Below the pieces are notes generated by a model that saw only the letters and a list, made by a program, of their open reading frames with translations, did not search any database and had not been told where the DNA came from. DNA of 64,000 nucleotides from Chloroflexota bacterium (GTDB lineage: Bacteria > Chloroflexota > Anaerolineae > 4572-78 > J111): positions 1 through 64,000 of the forward strand of contig BOKF01000039.1 in assembly GCA_016860845.1 (NCBI GenBank). Direction: 5' to 3'. This document shows, in pieces, positions 8,470-17,267 of this stretch (positions are counted from its first letter, which is position 1; the number at the start of each line of letters is the position of its first letter). A program made the translations under genes and the position numbers.

Positions 8470-9660
8470 TTAATAGCCCTGCCACCAATCCTTGCGCGAG
8501 CGGGGGTCCATAAAAGTGCCTCGATCACGAATGGCCACGGGCATTTGGCTGCCCAAAGCGGTACCCAGAGCCTGATTGTTCTTCAAAGCGGGTAGTTGGC
8601 CGGTGACGTGCCAGCCATCGGCACTTGTTTGAGCCTGGTAGAGAGCCAGCAGGTTTGGGTCAACGCAGATGTTTTCGAGGTGAACGGAATAACCGCTGGC
8701 GACGGTATCGCGGCGGGTATAGCCGAGGGTAATTTGGTTCTCGGCCGCGTACAATACCATCGCTTTGTAATCACCGCCAAAAATGTTGGGGCTGCGCTCG
8801 GGGATAAAAATCGGCTCCCCAGGGGTGGTATTCAGGCCGGCCAGGGTAACGGGCGGGGTGGTAATCAGGGGGCCACGGCAGCCGTGCGGTCCGCAGGCCC
8901 AGTTCCAGCCATAAACCTGATAAACCGCAGCGACACCGGGGAAGCTATTCGGCTCAAACAGCCCGGCCAACTGCGGTGCGCCAGGGTCGGTGCTGCCGCT
9001 GTAATTGACCAATCCCAGGAAGCCGCTGGTTGACTCGTATCCCCGCAGCGAGAGGTTCAAATCGCCGTGCAGGTAATCGGGATGGTCGGCAGGCGCTCCC
9101 TCGATGGGAATGAGGGCGAACTGCGCGGTTGAAGCCGTGGGACATGCAGGCTTGAAGATGATAGGCAAGAAAGCGCGCCAGGTGGCGGTCACGGTAAAAG
9201 TAGATGAGGGTGTCACGTAGCCGCTGGCATTGCCGGCGTCATCGTGGGCCTGCACCGTCCAGGTGTAAACCCCATTAGACAGGGCAGTGGCCGGCGTGTA
9301 CATCGAGTCGGTGGTGGTGACGCTGATTGTTTGGGCCAGACTCGTCTCGATGAGTAACGTGTAACTCACGACTGCTTGATTGGGGTCGGTGGCATCCGCC
9401 CAATCAAAGGTGGGCCAGAACGTCTCCACCGTTTCACCGCCAGCGGGAGCCAGGAGCGGGTTCGCCGGAAAGATGAGCGGCGCTACCCCGGCTTTCCCGG
9501 TCACTCCGCCGGGAGAAACTTCGGCGGCAGATCCAGGGGGTAAGGCGGACAATGGATGGAGGGGAGGGTGCGCGTGAGCGGGCAGCAGCAGCCAAAAGGC
9601 CAGGCCCGCGAACCAGATCAGGGTGAATAGCAGTGAAACGAGGCGTCGAAAATATCTCAT
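8470..9660 (-). CDS. secreted protein with Ig/fibronectin-like domain
   Basis: A 396-residue exported protein. Residues 1-30 are a signal peptide (RRLVSLLFTLIWFAGLAFW, cleavage after PAHA). Residues ~60-155 form a beta-sandwich of the kind found in surface proteins: FWPTFDWADA, NGVYTWTVQAHDDAGN. A short hydrophobic LPIIFKPACP link leads to a C-terminal module of unknown type (FALIPIEGAPADHPDYLHGDL and onward, Trp/Gly-rich, four Cys in the middle). No enzyme motifs were recognised. The function is probably at the cell surface; the gene stands alone. Confidence 0.65.
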   Translation of the reverse strand: MRYFRRLVSLLFTLIWFAGLAFWLLLPAHAHPPLHPLSALPPGSAAEVSPGGVTGKAGVAPLIFPANPLLAPAGGETVETFWPTFDWADATDPNQAVVSYTLLIETSLAQTISVTTTDSMYTPATALSNGVYTWTVQAHDDAGNASGYVTPSSTFTVTATWRAFLPIIFKPACPTASTAQFALIPIEGAPADHPDYLHGDLNLSLRGYESTSGFLGLVNYSGSTDPGAPQLAGLFEPNSFPGVAAVYQVYGWNWACGPHGCRGPLITTPPVTLAGLNTTPGEPIFIPERSPNIFGGDYKAMVLYAAENQITLGYTRRDTVASGYSVHLENICVDPNLLALYQAQTSADGWHVTGQLPALKNNQALGTALGSQMPVAIRDRGTFMDPRSRKDWWQGY

Positions 9661-9727
9661 TGACGCCTATTTTAGCCGATTTTGGGTTATTTTATCCCTG
9701 TACTTAAGTCCTTCTATGACTTATTAA

Positions 9728-10027
9728 CTACTCAGCGACCTCAAATGTCTCAACTTTGTTGGGCTGCACAAAAATATCGCCGGAAAGCGTGCGCGGCCCC
9801 GCGTGGCTTGTGGTGAAAGAATCGGCTTTAACCCAGACTTCAAAATGAGCCTGCGACTCCCAAATGGTGAGGACGACGTAAGGATCAGCCGAATTTTCGG
9901 GACGTAATAACTGTGCTCGGACAAAGCCGGGTTGTTGGTCCACTTGCCGGGGGCGATTCTTGAGGCGCGTTTCAAACTGCCCGGCAAATTCAGGTTTAAC
10001 GAAAAAGCGATTCATGACGATAAACAA
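9728..10027 (-). CDS. antibiotic biosynthesis monooxygenase (ABM) domain protein
   Basis: 99 residues with the dimeric ferredoxin-like ABM fold: MNRFFVKPEFAGQFETRLKNR, QPGFVRAQLLRPENSADPYVVLTIWESQAHFEVWV and a C-terminal strand. The NRF start and the spacing resemble the IsdG/HmoB heme-degrading subgroup (Asn and Trp are typical catalytic residues there), but a general ABM role is equally possible. It lies alone, convergent to nothing and 63 bp downstream of the SUI1-type gene on the same strand. Confidence 0.8.
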   Translation of the reverse strand: MFIVMNRFFVKPEFAGQFETRLKNRPRQVDQQPGFVRAQLLRPENSADPYVVLTIWESQAHFEVWVKADSFTTSHAGPRTLSGDIFVQPNKVETFEVAE

Positions 10028-10090
10028 ATTGGGACTCCCTCTATTTAAAGGCTAAGATTCTTTCTCAGCCTTAGCCTTAGACTCACCCCC

Positions 10091-10447
10091 TCAACCGCCA
10101 GCTAATTTAACTTTATACCCCAGCGCCTTGAGCTTCTCGGCCACCTTCTCGCGGTGATCTCCCTGGACCTCGATAATCTGTAAACCTTCCTCATTTTTCA
10201 CGGTGCCGCCCGCGCCGCACAAATTCTTGAGGGTTTTGGCCAAATCGGTGAGGTCGGCTTCGGTTAAGGCAAAGCCGGTAATAACGGTGACGACTTTACC
10301 GCCTCGCCCCTTTTTATCCCGCATAATCTTCAAATTCTGCTGGGCGGGCGGCAGCGAACTGCGCCGCCCTGGCGGGGTCTCATTCTTCTTGCGCTCATCC
10401 CCGCTGCGGGTCGAATAGACCAGTTTGTTCTTCTTATTATCTGTCAT
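10091..10447 (-). CDS. yciH: SUI1/eIF1-type translation initiation factor (YciH family)
   Basis: The 118-residue protein ends in a SUI1 domain (residues ~45-118): RDKKGRGGKVVTVITGF, LTDLAKTLKNLCGAGGTVKN and GDHREKVAEKLKALGYKVKLAGG. Bacterial YciH homologues bind the small ribosomal subunit and influence start-codon fidelity. The N-terminal part is a basic, probably disordered, stretch (LVYSTRSGDERKK) common to bacterial members. ATG 10447 is preferred to 10474, which would read into repeat DNA. Confidence 0.9.
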   Translation of the reverse strand: MTDNKKNKLVYSTRSGDERKKNETPPGRRSSLPPAQQNLKIMRDKKGRGGKVVTVITGFALTEADLTDLAKTLKNLCGAGGTVKNEEGLQIIEVQGDHREKVAEKLKALGYKVKLAGG

Positions 10448-10467
10448 CTCATAAAAAAAGAACGGAT

Positions 10468-10570
10468 ATGTCATTTCGAGCGACGAAGGAGCGAGAAATC
10501 CCTACAGGGTCACGCTTTAGCCAAGATTCGAGAGATTCCTCGTTCCGCTCCGCTCCACTCGGAATGACAT
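10468..10570. repeat. palindromic element family A, copy 1
   Basis: About 100 bp with terminal inverted ATGTCATTTCGAG / GGAATGACAT and inner AGAAATCCCT. It matches copies at 35984-36088, 38473-38570, 44486-44617 and 51250-51381. Confidence 0.9.
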
Positions 10571-10584
10571 GAGATTATTGACAA

Positions 10585-10965
10585 TTAGTACGCGCCCAGT
10601 TCCCGCAGCCGGTCGTCGCTGATGCCAAAGTGGTGGGCTAACTCATGCTTCACCGTGCGCTGGACGCGCTGTATCACTTCCTCGGGGGTGCGGCAAACCT
10701 GCTCGATGCTCAGGCGGTAAATGGTAATTTTATCGGGCAGGACCATACCGTAATGGCTCGACCGCTTGGTCAGGGGGATACCGTGGTACAGGCCAAATAA
10801 GAGCTGGCCCGGCTTTAAGCCCACCGAACGCAGTTCAGCCTCACTCGGCCAATCGGCCACGACAACATCAACGTTTTGCAACTGCTGCTTGAAGAACTCC
10901 GGTAAATCTTCCAGGGCCTGTATGACCAGTTGCTCAAATTCTTCAAAGCTAAATTTTGGAGGCAT
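10585..10965 (-). CDS. zincin-like metallopeptidase family protein
   Basis: A 126-residue protein of the bacterial zincin-like (DUF1025-type) family. It has FEQLVIQALEDLPEFF at the start, PGQLLFGLYHGIPLTKR, a conserved LPDKITIYR and the zinc motif HELAHHFG (H-E-x2-H) followed by SDDRLRELG. Family members are short soluble metalloproteins of uncertain substrate. The ATG 10965 is preceded by a weak ribosome site. It lies divergent from the FAD/Fe-S dehydrogenase. Confidence 0.85.
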   Translation of the reverse strand: MPPKFSFEEFEQLVIQALEDLPEFFKQQLQNVDVVVADWPSEAELRSVGLKPGQLLFGLYHGIPLTKRSSHYGMVLPDKITIYRLSIEQVCRTPEEVIQRVQRTVKHELAHHFGISDDRLRELGAY

Positions 10966-11001
10966 GCCAGTTATTATGCGTTATTGTTTCTTTGCTGGCA
11001 A

Positions 11002-11030
11002 TTGAAGAAACGCTTTTTTCATGCTACACT
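11002..11030 (+). promoter_or_regulatory. promoter for FAD/Fe-S dehydrogenase gene
   Basis: TTGAAG, 17-bp spacer, TACACT; about 57 bp upstream of the ATG at 11087. Confidence 0.45.
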
Positions 11031-11086
11031 GCTGGTCCACTTTTTAATGCACGAATGAGAGGCCAACAACCCCTAAGAGGATACCC

Positions 11087-14062
11087 ATGAAATCTATATC
11101 AGAGCGACTCCTCGACTTTTTCAATGAGCTGCGCCACCATATCGCCGGCGACCTGCGCACCGACACCTACAGCCGCATCCTCTACAGCACCGACGCCAGC
11201 AACTACCAGGTCATGCCTTACGGGGTACTCATCCCCAAAACAGTGGAGGATATCCAGGCCGCGCTGGAGTTAGCGGCCAAATACCACGTGCCCATCCTGC
11301 CCCGCGCTTCCGGCACCAGCCTGGCCGGGCAGGCCGTCAACGAGGCGCTGGTCATTGACATGACCCGCCATCTGGACCGGGTGCTGGAGGTCAACGCCGA
11401 GGAGCATTGGGTGCGGGTCCAGCCCGGCGTGGTGCTGGATGACCTCAACGACCAGCTCAAGCCGCTCGGCCTGCAATTCGGCCCCGACCCGGCCAGCAGC
11501 AATCGAGCTGCCCTGGGCGGCATTGTTGGGACCAATGCCAGCGGCAGCCACTCAATTCTGTATGGCATGACCGCCGACCACGTGCTGGCCACGAAAGTCA
11601 TCTTAAGCGATGGCAGCCAGGCTGACTTCGGGCCAGTGGAAGCGGCGGCCCTGGCCCCCTATCAGCAGGGCGGCGGCCTGGAGGGCGAAATTTACCGGAA
11701 CATCGCTGCCATGGTCCAGACTCAGGCCGACACTATCCGCGCCGGGACGCCCCGCCACTGGCGGCGCTGCGGCGGCTATAACCTGGATCGTTTTGTCGCC
11801 GGGCCGTCCTTCCTCTACCCGCAAGACCCGCGTTTCAACCTGGCTAAGTTGATTTGTGGCTCGGAGGGCACGCTGGCGGTGATGACCGAGATTAAACTCA
11901 ACCTGGTCCCACGTCCTCGCCAAACCGGCCTGGCCCTGTTGCAGTTCGACAACCTCTACGAAGCGCTCACGTCCGTAACCACCATCCTGCAAACTGAACC
12001 CTCAGCCGTGGAGCTGCTCGACAACCTCTGCCTGGTTATGTGCCGGGCAGCGCCAGACTATGCCCGCCTACTAAACACCTTCATCCAGGGCGATCCCTTC
12101 TGCATCCTTATCACCGAATTTTACGGCGAGAGCGAGGCCGAATTGCAGGCCAAAATCGAGGGTCTGACGGCCCATTTGCAGCGAGAAAAGATTCGCTGCA
12201 CCGTCGTCCCGGCCCTCGACCCGGCGCTGCAAAACAACGTTTGGACGGTGCGTAAGGTCGGCCTGGGCCTGCTGATGAGCCTCAGGGGCGACACCAAACC
12301 AATCCCCTTCATCGAGGACGCCGCCGTGCCGGTCGAGCAACTGGCCGAGTACATCACCCGGGTGGAACAATTTTGCCATGAATTGGGCACCAAAGTGACC
12401 TACTACGCCCATGCCAGCGCCGGCTGCCTGCATATTCGCCCTCTCATTAACGCCAAGCTGGCCAGCGAGGTGGGCAAGCTGCCGCTCATTGGCTCGTTTG
12501 CCATGGAACTGGCCGGCGAGTACGGCGGGGCCATTTCCAGCGAGCACGGCGATGGCCGCTCCCGCAGTTGGCTCAACGAGAAATTCTTCGGACCGGAACT
12601 GTACGGCCTGTACCGGCAGGTCAAACAAACCTTTGACCCGCACCATTTGCTCAACCCCGGCAACATCGTTGACGCCGCGCCGATGACGGCCGGCCTGCGC
12701 TACGGCCCTGCTTACACGGTCATTCCAGTTAAAGAACACCTGGACTTTAGCCAAGACCAGGGCTTTCACCGGGCGGTCGAGATGTGCAACGGGGCCGGCG
12801 TCTGCCGCAAGCGAACCGGCGGGACCATGTGCCCCAGCTTCATGGTGACGCGCGACGAGGAGCACAGCACCCGCGGCCGGGCCAATGCCCTGCGCGCGGC
12901 TCTCTCCGGTGCGCTCCCCGCCGAGGAATTGACAAGCCCGCGCATGTACCAGGTCATGGACCTGTGCGTCGAATGTAAAGCCTGCCAAACGGAATGTCCT
13001 TCGTCGGTGGATATGACCAAAATCAAGTTTGAGTTTCTGAGTCACTACTACGAAAAACACCCGGTTCCGCTGCGGGCCAAAATCTTTGCCGACATCGCTT
13101 TCTGGAGCCACCTCAGCAGCGGCCTGACCGCCCCGCTGGTCAACGGGATCATGAAAAACAACCTGGTCCGCTGGGGCCTGGAAAAATTTCTCGGCATCAG
13201 CCGCCAGCGCAGCCTACCGGAATTCGCCAGCCAGCCATTTACTCACTGGTTCAAGCAGAGGGAGCGAGGAGGCGAGGAGGCGAGTGGCGAACCCACAGGG
13301 CAAGTGTGGCGAAATCGTAAATCGAAAATCGAAAATCGTAAATCCCAAAGGGTGGTCCTCTTCAACGACACCTTCAACACCTACAACTATCCCCAGGTCG
13401 CCATTGCCGCCACGGAGGTTTTGGAAGCCGCCGGGTTTGAGGTCATCCTGCCGGGCCATAAGTGCTGCGGCCGCCCCATGATGTCGAAGGGACTGGTCAA
13501 CAAGGCCCGCCGCGCGGCGCGAGACACCATCGCCCGGCTGGCGCCTCTGGCCGAGCAGGGGCTGCCCATTATCGGGCTGGAGCCAAGCTGCCTGCTTTCG
13601 ATGCGCGACGAGTACTTTTCGCTGATCCCCGGCGATCCGAGGGTTAAGCTGGTGGCCGACCACTGCTTTACCTTTGAAGAGTTCATCGCTCAGTTGGCCG
13701 AGGCCGGCCAGTTAAAGCTGGATTTCGCGGCTGAACCAGGCGCGGTATTGCTGCACGGCCACTGTCATCAGAAAGCGCTGGTCGGGACCGGCCCCAGCAA
13801 GCGGACCCTGGCGCTGCCCGGCCACACCGTCACCGAGATTGACTCGGGCTGCTGCGGCATGGCCGGCGCCTTTGGTTATGAGGTTGAGCATTATGATATT
13901 TCGCTGGCCATGGGCGAGCGGCGTCTGCTGCCCGCCATCCGGCAGCAGGATCAAGACACCATCATCGCCGCCACAGGAGTCAGTTGCCGGCAGCAGATCA
14001 AACACGGCACGGGCCGCCAGGCGCTCCATCCGGCGGAGATTTTAAGAGCAGCATTAAGATAG
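11087..14062 (+). CDS. FAD-linked oxidase / 4Fe-4S / CCG-domain dehydrogenase (YdiJ-like)
   Basis: The 991-residue product joins three modules: an FAD_binding_4 domain (residues ~35-270, LPRASGTSLAGQAVN, GGIVGTNASGSHS), an FAD-oxidase C domain, and a ferredoxin domain (CVECKACQTECPSSVDM near 625) followed by cysteine-rich CCG motifs (GHKCCGRPM, HGHCHQKA, SGCCGMAG). E. coli YdiJ, a D-2-hydroxyglutarate dehydrogenase, has the same order; D-lactate or glycolate dehydrogenases are alternatives. It likely feeds electrons to the quinone pool. Oddity: residues ~725-755 (RGGEEASGE to NRKSKIENRKSQ) come from inserted repeats at 13255-13348. Confidence 0.9.
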   Translation: MKSISERLLDFFNELRHHIAGDLRTDTYSRILYSTDASNYQVMPYGVLIPKTVEDIQAALELAAKYHVPILPRASGTSLAGQAVNEALVIDMTRHLDRVLEVNAEEHWVRVQPGVVLDDLNDQLKPLGLQFGPDPASSNRAALGGIVGTNASGSHSILYGMTADHVLATKVILSDGSQADFGPVEAAALAPYQQGGGLEGEIYRNIAAMVQTQADTIRAGTPRHWRRCGGYNLDRFVAGPSFLYPQDPRFNLAKLICGSEGTLAVMTEIKLNLVPRPRQTGLALLQFDNLYEALTSVTTILQTEPSAVELLDNLCLVMCRAAPDYARLLNTFIQGDPFCILITEFYGESEAELQAKIEGLTAHLQREKIRCTVVPALDPALQNNVWTVRKVGLGLLMSLRGDTKPIPFIEDAAVPVEQLAEYITRVEQFCHELGTKVTYYAHASAGCLHIRPLINAKLASEVGKLPLIGSFAMELAGEYGGAISSEHGDGRSRSWLNEKFFGPELYGLYRQVKQTFDPHHLLNPGNIVDAAPMTAGLRYGPAYTVIPVKEHLDFSQDQGFHRAVEMCNGAGVCRKRTGGTMCPSFMVTRDEEHSTRGRANALRAALSGALPAEELTSPRMYQVMDLCVECKACQTECPSSVDMTKIKFEFLSHYYEKHPVPLRAKIFADIAFWSHLSSGLTAPLVNGIMKNNLVRWGLEKFLGISRQRSLPEFASQPFTHWFKQRERGGEEASGEPTGQVWRNRKSKIENRKSQRVVLFNDTFNTYNYPQVAIAATEVLEAAGFEVILPGHKCCGRPMMSKGLVNKARRAARDTIARLAPLAEQGLPIIGLEPSCLLSMRDEYFSLIPGDPRVKLVADHCFTFEEFIAQLAEAGQLKLDFAAEPGAVLLHGHCHQKALVGTGPSKRTLALPGHTVTEIDSGCCGMAGAFGYEVEHYDISLAMGERRLLPAIRQQDQDTIIAATGVSCRQQIKHGTGRQALHPAEILRAALR
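13255..13348. repeat. in-frame repeat insertion inside the dehydrogenase gene
   Basis: GAGCGAGGAGGCGAGGAGGC is followed by repeats of AAATCG(T/A)AA, giving basic, low-complexity residues between the ferredoxin part and the VVLFNDTFNTYNYP strand of the CCG domain. The frame stays open. Confidence 0.7.
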
Positions 14063-14070
14063 TGGAAAAC

Positions 14071-14136
14071 AGGAAGATTGGAAGGCTGGAAGATGGCTAA
14101 ACCAACCTTTCCAACCCTCCATCCTTCCCCTCTTCC
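14071..14136. repeat. GGAAG/CTTCC self-complementary repeat, family E copy 1
   Basis: GGAAGATTGGAAGGCTGGAAG followed by pyrimidine-rich complement (CCAACCTTTCCAACCCTCC). Other copies are at 37224-37295 and 41751-41820. Confidence 0.75.
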
Positions 14137-14150
14137 CGACAAATTCCCTA

Positions 14151-14180
14151 TTGACGGGCTGGTTTATAGTATGGTATATT
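14151..14180 (+). promoter_or_regulatory. promoter for squalene/phytoene synthase-like operon
   Basis: TTGACG, 18-bp spacer, TATATT, 46 bp before the ATG at 14227; a GAGAGGA ribosome site follows. Confidence 0.6.
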
Positions 14181-14226
14181 CGCAGTAACTATCCCAACGA
14201 TTTTATAACCGAGAGGAATAAACCCC

Positions 14227-15237
14227 ATGCAACAATACGAGATGCTGCGCCGGGTTAGCCGTACCTTTGCCTTATCAATTGAACAACTCCCCCAGATTTT
14301 GCGCGACTCCATCACCGTTTCCTACCTGCTTTTGCGTGTTTCCGATTGCCTGGAAGATAATGAGGTTATGGAGGCTGACCGTAAGGCCGAGCTGCTGCGC
14401 CTGTGGGCCCAAGTTCTGAGCGAAGCGGCCCCGGTCGAAAAATTGACGCACCATCTGACCCATCTTGACAGCAGCGATCCTGAACATTACGTGGCCCAAA
14501 ATGCCCAGGTGGTCATCGAACAACTGCACCAACTCCCCCCTGAAATCCAAGAGGCGATCATCGAGCGGGTCAACCGCACCTCGTTGGGCATGGCCCGCTG
14601 GCAGGAGCACGGCCCCTTCGTGGATAATGAAGAGGAGATGGACGATTACATGCACCAGGTTGCGGGGCGGGTTGGCTACCTGCTGACCGACATCTTTGCC
14701 TGGTATTCGCCCATTATCCGCGCCCGCAAAGAGCAGCTCATGCCTCTCTCGCGAGAGTACGGCCTGGCCCTGCAAACGGTCAATGTGATCCGGGGGATGC
14801 GCAAAGATTATGAGCGCGGCTGGGTCTTTGTGCCGCGGACCTTCTATGAAGATGTTGGCCTGACCCGCGACAGCCTGTTCGCGCCCGAAAATCTGGATAA
14901 AGCCATGCAGGTCGTTGACATGCTGGCCGACAAAGCCGAGCGCCATCTCTGGCATGGCATGAGTTACATTACCGCCTTCCCCCGTCACCAGCACCGTATC
15001 CGCCTGGCTTGCATGTGGCCCCTCTTTTTTGCGGTCAGGACTCTGGCCTTCAGCCGCAATAATGCCAACGTCCTGCTGGCCGAAGCCAAAATGGGCCGGG
15101 ACCAGGTCAGCATGATCATGCGCCACACCACCTTTTTCGGTTGGTCAAATCACTGGCTGGTCCGCTACTACAAATTCCTGGCGCGACCGCCCAAGCGGTT
15201 TATGTCCGTCAAAAAACCTTTAGCTACCTCGGTTTAA
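14227..15237 (+). CDS. squalene/phytoene synthase family protein
   Basis: A 336-residue trans-isoprenyl head-to-head synthase. It has SRTFALSIEQLPQILRDSI, the first aspartate-rich motif DCLED near residue 40, VAGRVGYLLTDIFAWY near residue 150, and the second motif in LQTVNVIRGMRKDYERGWVFVP near residue 185. This order matches squalene synthase more closely than phytoene synthase (NVIRGMRKD in place of NIIRDxxED). The enzyme would join two prenyl diphosphates to a C30 or C40 product. It is followed 3 bp later by a geranylgeranyl-reductase-family gene, so the two probably act on the same isoprenoid. Confidence 0.85.
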   Translation: MQQYEMLRRVSRTFALSIEQLPQILRDSITVSYLLLRVSDCLEDNEVMEADRKAELLRLWAQVLSEAAPVEKLTHHLTHLDSSDPEHYVAQNAQVVIEQLHQLPPEIQEAIIERVNRTSLGMARWQEHGPFVDNEEEMDDYMHQVAGRVGYLLTDIFAWYSPIIRARKEQLMPLSREYGLALQTVNVIRGMRKDYERGWVFVPRTFYEDVGLTRDSLFAPENLDKAMQVVDMLADKAERHLWHGMSYITAFPRHQHRIRLACMWPLFFAVRTLAFSRNNANVLLAEAKMGRDQVSMIMRHTTFFGWSNHWLVRYYKFLARPPKRFMSVKKPLATSV

Positions 15238-15240
15238 GTC

Positions 15241-16452
15241 ATGGAAACCTATGATGCTGTTGTCGTTGGCGGCGGCCCGGCTGGCGCGACCGCCGCTTAT
15301 TTTTTGGCCCGGGCCGGGGCTAAAGTCTGCCTGGTAGACAAACAAACCTTTCCCAGGGATAAAGTCTGTGGGGATGGGGTGGTGGCGGCCAGCCTGACCC
15401 GGCTGGAGCGGATGAATTTAGGCGAGTGGCTGGCTCAAAACAGCTTTAACGCCCCCGGCGAACTGCTTTTCTCCGGCCCCAACGGCGAAGCTGTCCGCAT
15501 TTTGCCGGATGACCGCGAGCGCTGTTATGGCCGGGTCATTCCCCGGCTGCAACTGGATGAGGCTATTCTGCGGCAGGCGGTCAAAACCGGGGCCACGTTA
15601 AGGGAAGAAGTTAAGCTGACGGGCATGACCCGCCTGGCCGCCGACCAGCTTCAGCTCTCCGGGGAATGGAAAAATGGCCAGGCCCACCTGCAATTACACG
15701 CCAAAATGCTCATCACCGCCGACGGAGCCCACGCCAGCTTTACCCGTACCCTGGGCCTGGTCAAGGGGCAGCCTGATTTGGTCGCCATTCGAGCCTATTT
15801 TGAAGGTGTGGCTGGCCCGGAGTCGCTGCTGGAAATCCATTACGACCGGCATGTTATGCCTGGATATGCCTGGATTTTTCCTATGAAAAACGGTGCGGCC
15901 AATGTTGGCCTGGGGACGCAGGTGAGCCGGTCTCGCCAGCGTGACTACGATTTGAAGGAGAATCTGCGCCGGTTTATTAAAAATAATCCCTACGCCAAGC
16001 TGCGTCTGAGCCAGGCCCAAATGATTGGCCCTTTGCGCGGCCATCCCCTGCGCTCGCAGATGAAAACCGTGGCGACCGTGGCCGATAACATCCTGGTTGC
16101 GGGCGAGGCGGCCGGACTGGTCAATCCCTTAAACGGGGAAGGCATTGGCACCGCCATCATCAGCGGCGAGCTCGCGGCCCGGCAGGCTGTCGCCGCCCTG
16201 GCCAGCGGTAACTTTTCTAAAGGGTATCTCGGCAACTACGCCAGGGCCTTGCAGCAACAGATTGGCCGCAATCACTTGATCGCCAGTATCTTACGCCAAC
16301 TGCTCGCCGTCCCCGGCCTGATGAATCGGGCAGTGCGCCGCGCCCGGCACGACCACGATTTTGCCCAAACGCTGTTCAGCGTCATCGTCGAAGTCAAGCC
16401 GCCCAGCGCCATTTTAGCGCCGGGGTTTATGCTCAAGCTGCTGGCAGGGTAA
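15241..16452 (+). CDS. geranylgeranyl reductase family FAD-dependent oxidoreductase (second copy)
   Basis: The 403-residue paralogue of the gene at 6591 has GGGPAGATAAYFLARAG for FAD, FPRDKVCGDGVVAASL, MPGYAWIFPMKNGAANVG and VAGEAAGLVNPLNGEGIG. The start codon is 3 bp after the synthase stop, so the pair forms an operon. Family knowledge suggests reduction or oxygenation of a polyprenyl product, here probably that of the preceding synthase; a squalene-type monooxygenase role is also conceivable. Which reaction it performs cannot be told from sequence. Confidence 0.9.
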   Translation: METYDAVVVGGGPAGATAAYFLARAGAKVCLVDKQTFPRDKVCGDGVVAASLTRLERMNLGEWLAQNSFNAPGELLFSGPNGEAVRILPDDRERCYGRVIPRLQLDEAILRQAVKTGATLREEVKLTGMTRLAADQLQLSGEWKNGQAHLQLHAKMLITADGAHASFTRTLGLVKGQPDLVAIRAYFEGVAGPESLLEIHYDRHVMPGYAWIFPMKNGAANVGLGTQVSRSRQRDYDLKENLRRFIKNNPYAKLRLSQAQMIGPLRGHPLRSQMKTVATVADNILVAGEAAGLVNPLNGEGIGTAIISGELAARQAVAALASGNFSKGYLGNYARALQQQIGRNHLIASILRQLLAVPGLMNRAVRRARHDHDFAQTLFSVIVEVKPPSAILAPGFMLKLLAG

Positions 16453-16456
16453 GACG

Positions 16457-16540
16457 GGTAGACAGTAAACGGTAGACAGTAGACAGGGTATTTCCCTCTG
16501 GTTACTGACTACTGACCTCTGACTTCTGGCTACTGGCCTC
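16457..16540. repeat. GTAGACAGTA/TACTGACTAC self-complementary repeat, family F copy 1
   Basis: GGTAGACAGTAAACGGTAGA runs, then GTTACTGACTACTGACC. Arms can pair and lie between the convergent reductase and thyX genes. Related short runs occur at 40641-40672 and 46146-46190. Confidence 0.65.
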
Positions 16541-17237
16541 TATTCAGAACGTACTTCTCAAACGCCTCCGCCGTCCAGGGCAGGGCCGGCTTGAGGAAAT
16601 GCTCGTAGATTGCCTGGGCGTAAACCCGGATTTCCTCCTGGGCGTCGGGGGCCATGCGCAGGCTTAGAAAGTGCAGCAGGTTGTGAGCGTCTACTTTGGC
16701 CACCCAGATGTAGTACACCGAAAAGCCCGACAAAAATAGGCGGGCCTGCTCCTTAGCGACCCCCGCCGCCAGGGCTTGCTCATACAAGACATACCCCTGC
16801 TCGTAATGGGCCAAGAGGGCCTGGCTGAGACGCTCGGCTTCAGCCAGGTCAATCGTCCCTTCGCTGCCCTGCTTGTTATCCTGCGACTGCTTCCGCCACG
16901 TCTCCGGCACGTAAAAATCATTTTCGGTGAAAGGCGTGTACCGCCCGGACTGGGCATTCACATGCCAGGTCCGATGGCGCACCCACTGCCACCAGACCAC
17001 CAGGGGCGCTTTGACTCGAAACTTGAACTCGACCTGTTCAAAGGGGCTGGTGTGATGATGGCGCAAAAGATAAAATAACAACTTTTTATCCGCCTCAGTC
17101 CCTTTGCTTTCTCCCAAAAATGACACCCGCGCTGCGTTGACAATGGCCAGGTCATCCCCCATCATGTCTTGCAGTTCAATCCAGCCTTTATCGAGCACTT
17201 TGACTTGCTTGCCTAACAGTTCACTTTTTTCCGGCAC
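16530..17237 (-). CDS. thyX: FAD-dependent thymidylate synthase
   Basis: ThyX methylates dUMP to dTMP with methylene-tetrahydrofolate and FADH2. The protein shows the ThyX motif in variant form (RHRTWHVNAQSGRY; canonical RHRxxSxNExSxRY), plus HHHTSPFEQVEFKF and KVDAHNLLHFLSLRM. The open frame extends to 17276, but the first 13 codons overlap a promoter (TATAAT at 17268-17273). GTG at 17237 has an ideal GGGAGGA ribosome site, so it is taken as start (235 residues). The Ser and Glu positions of the motif are replaced by His and Gln. Confidence 0.92.
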   Translation of the reverse strand: MPEKSELLGKQVKVLDKGWIELQDMMGDDLAIVNAARVSFLGESKGTEADKKLLFYLLRHHHTSPFEQVEFKFRVKAPLVVWWQWVRHRTWHVNAQSGRYTPFTENDFYVPETWRKQSQDNKQGSEGTIDLAEAERLSQALLAHYEQGYVLYEQALAAGVAKEQARLFLSGFSVYYIWVAKVDAHNLLHFLSLRMAPDAQEEIRVYAQAIYEHFLKPALPWTAEAFEKYVLNRGQ

Positions 17238-17267
17238 TGTTTCCTCCCAGTTTTTTATTTGCGGCTC

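Noticed and set aside
12071..13111. Long minus-strand frame of 346 residues
   Set aside because: It is the mirror of the FAD/Fe-S dehydrogenase coding frame, a common shadow in GC-rich genes, and has no family features.
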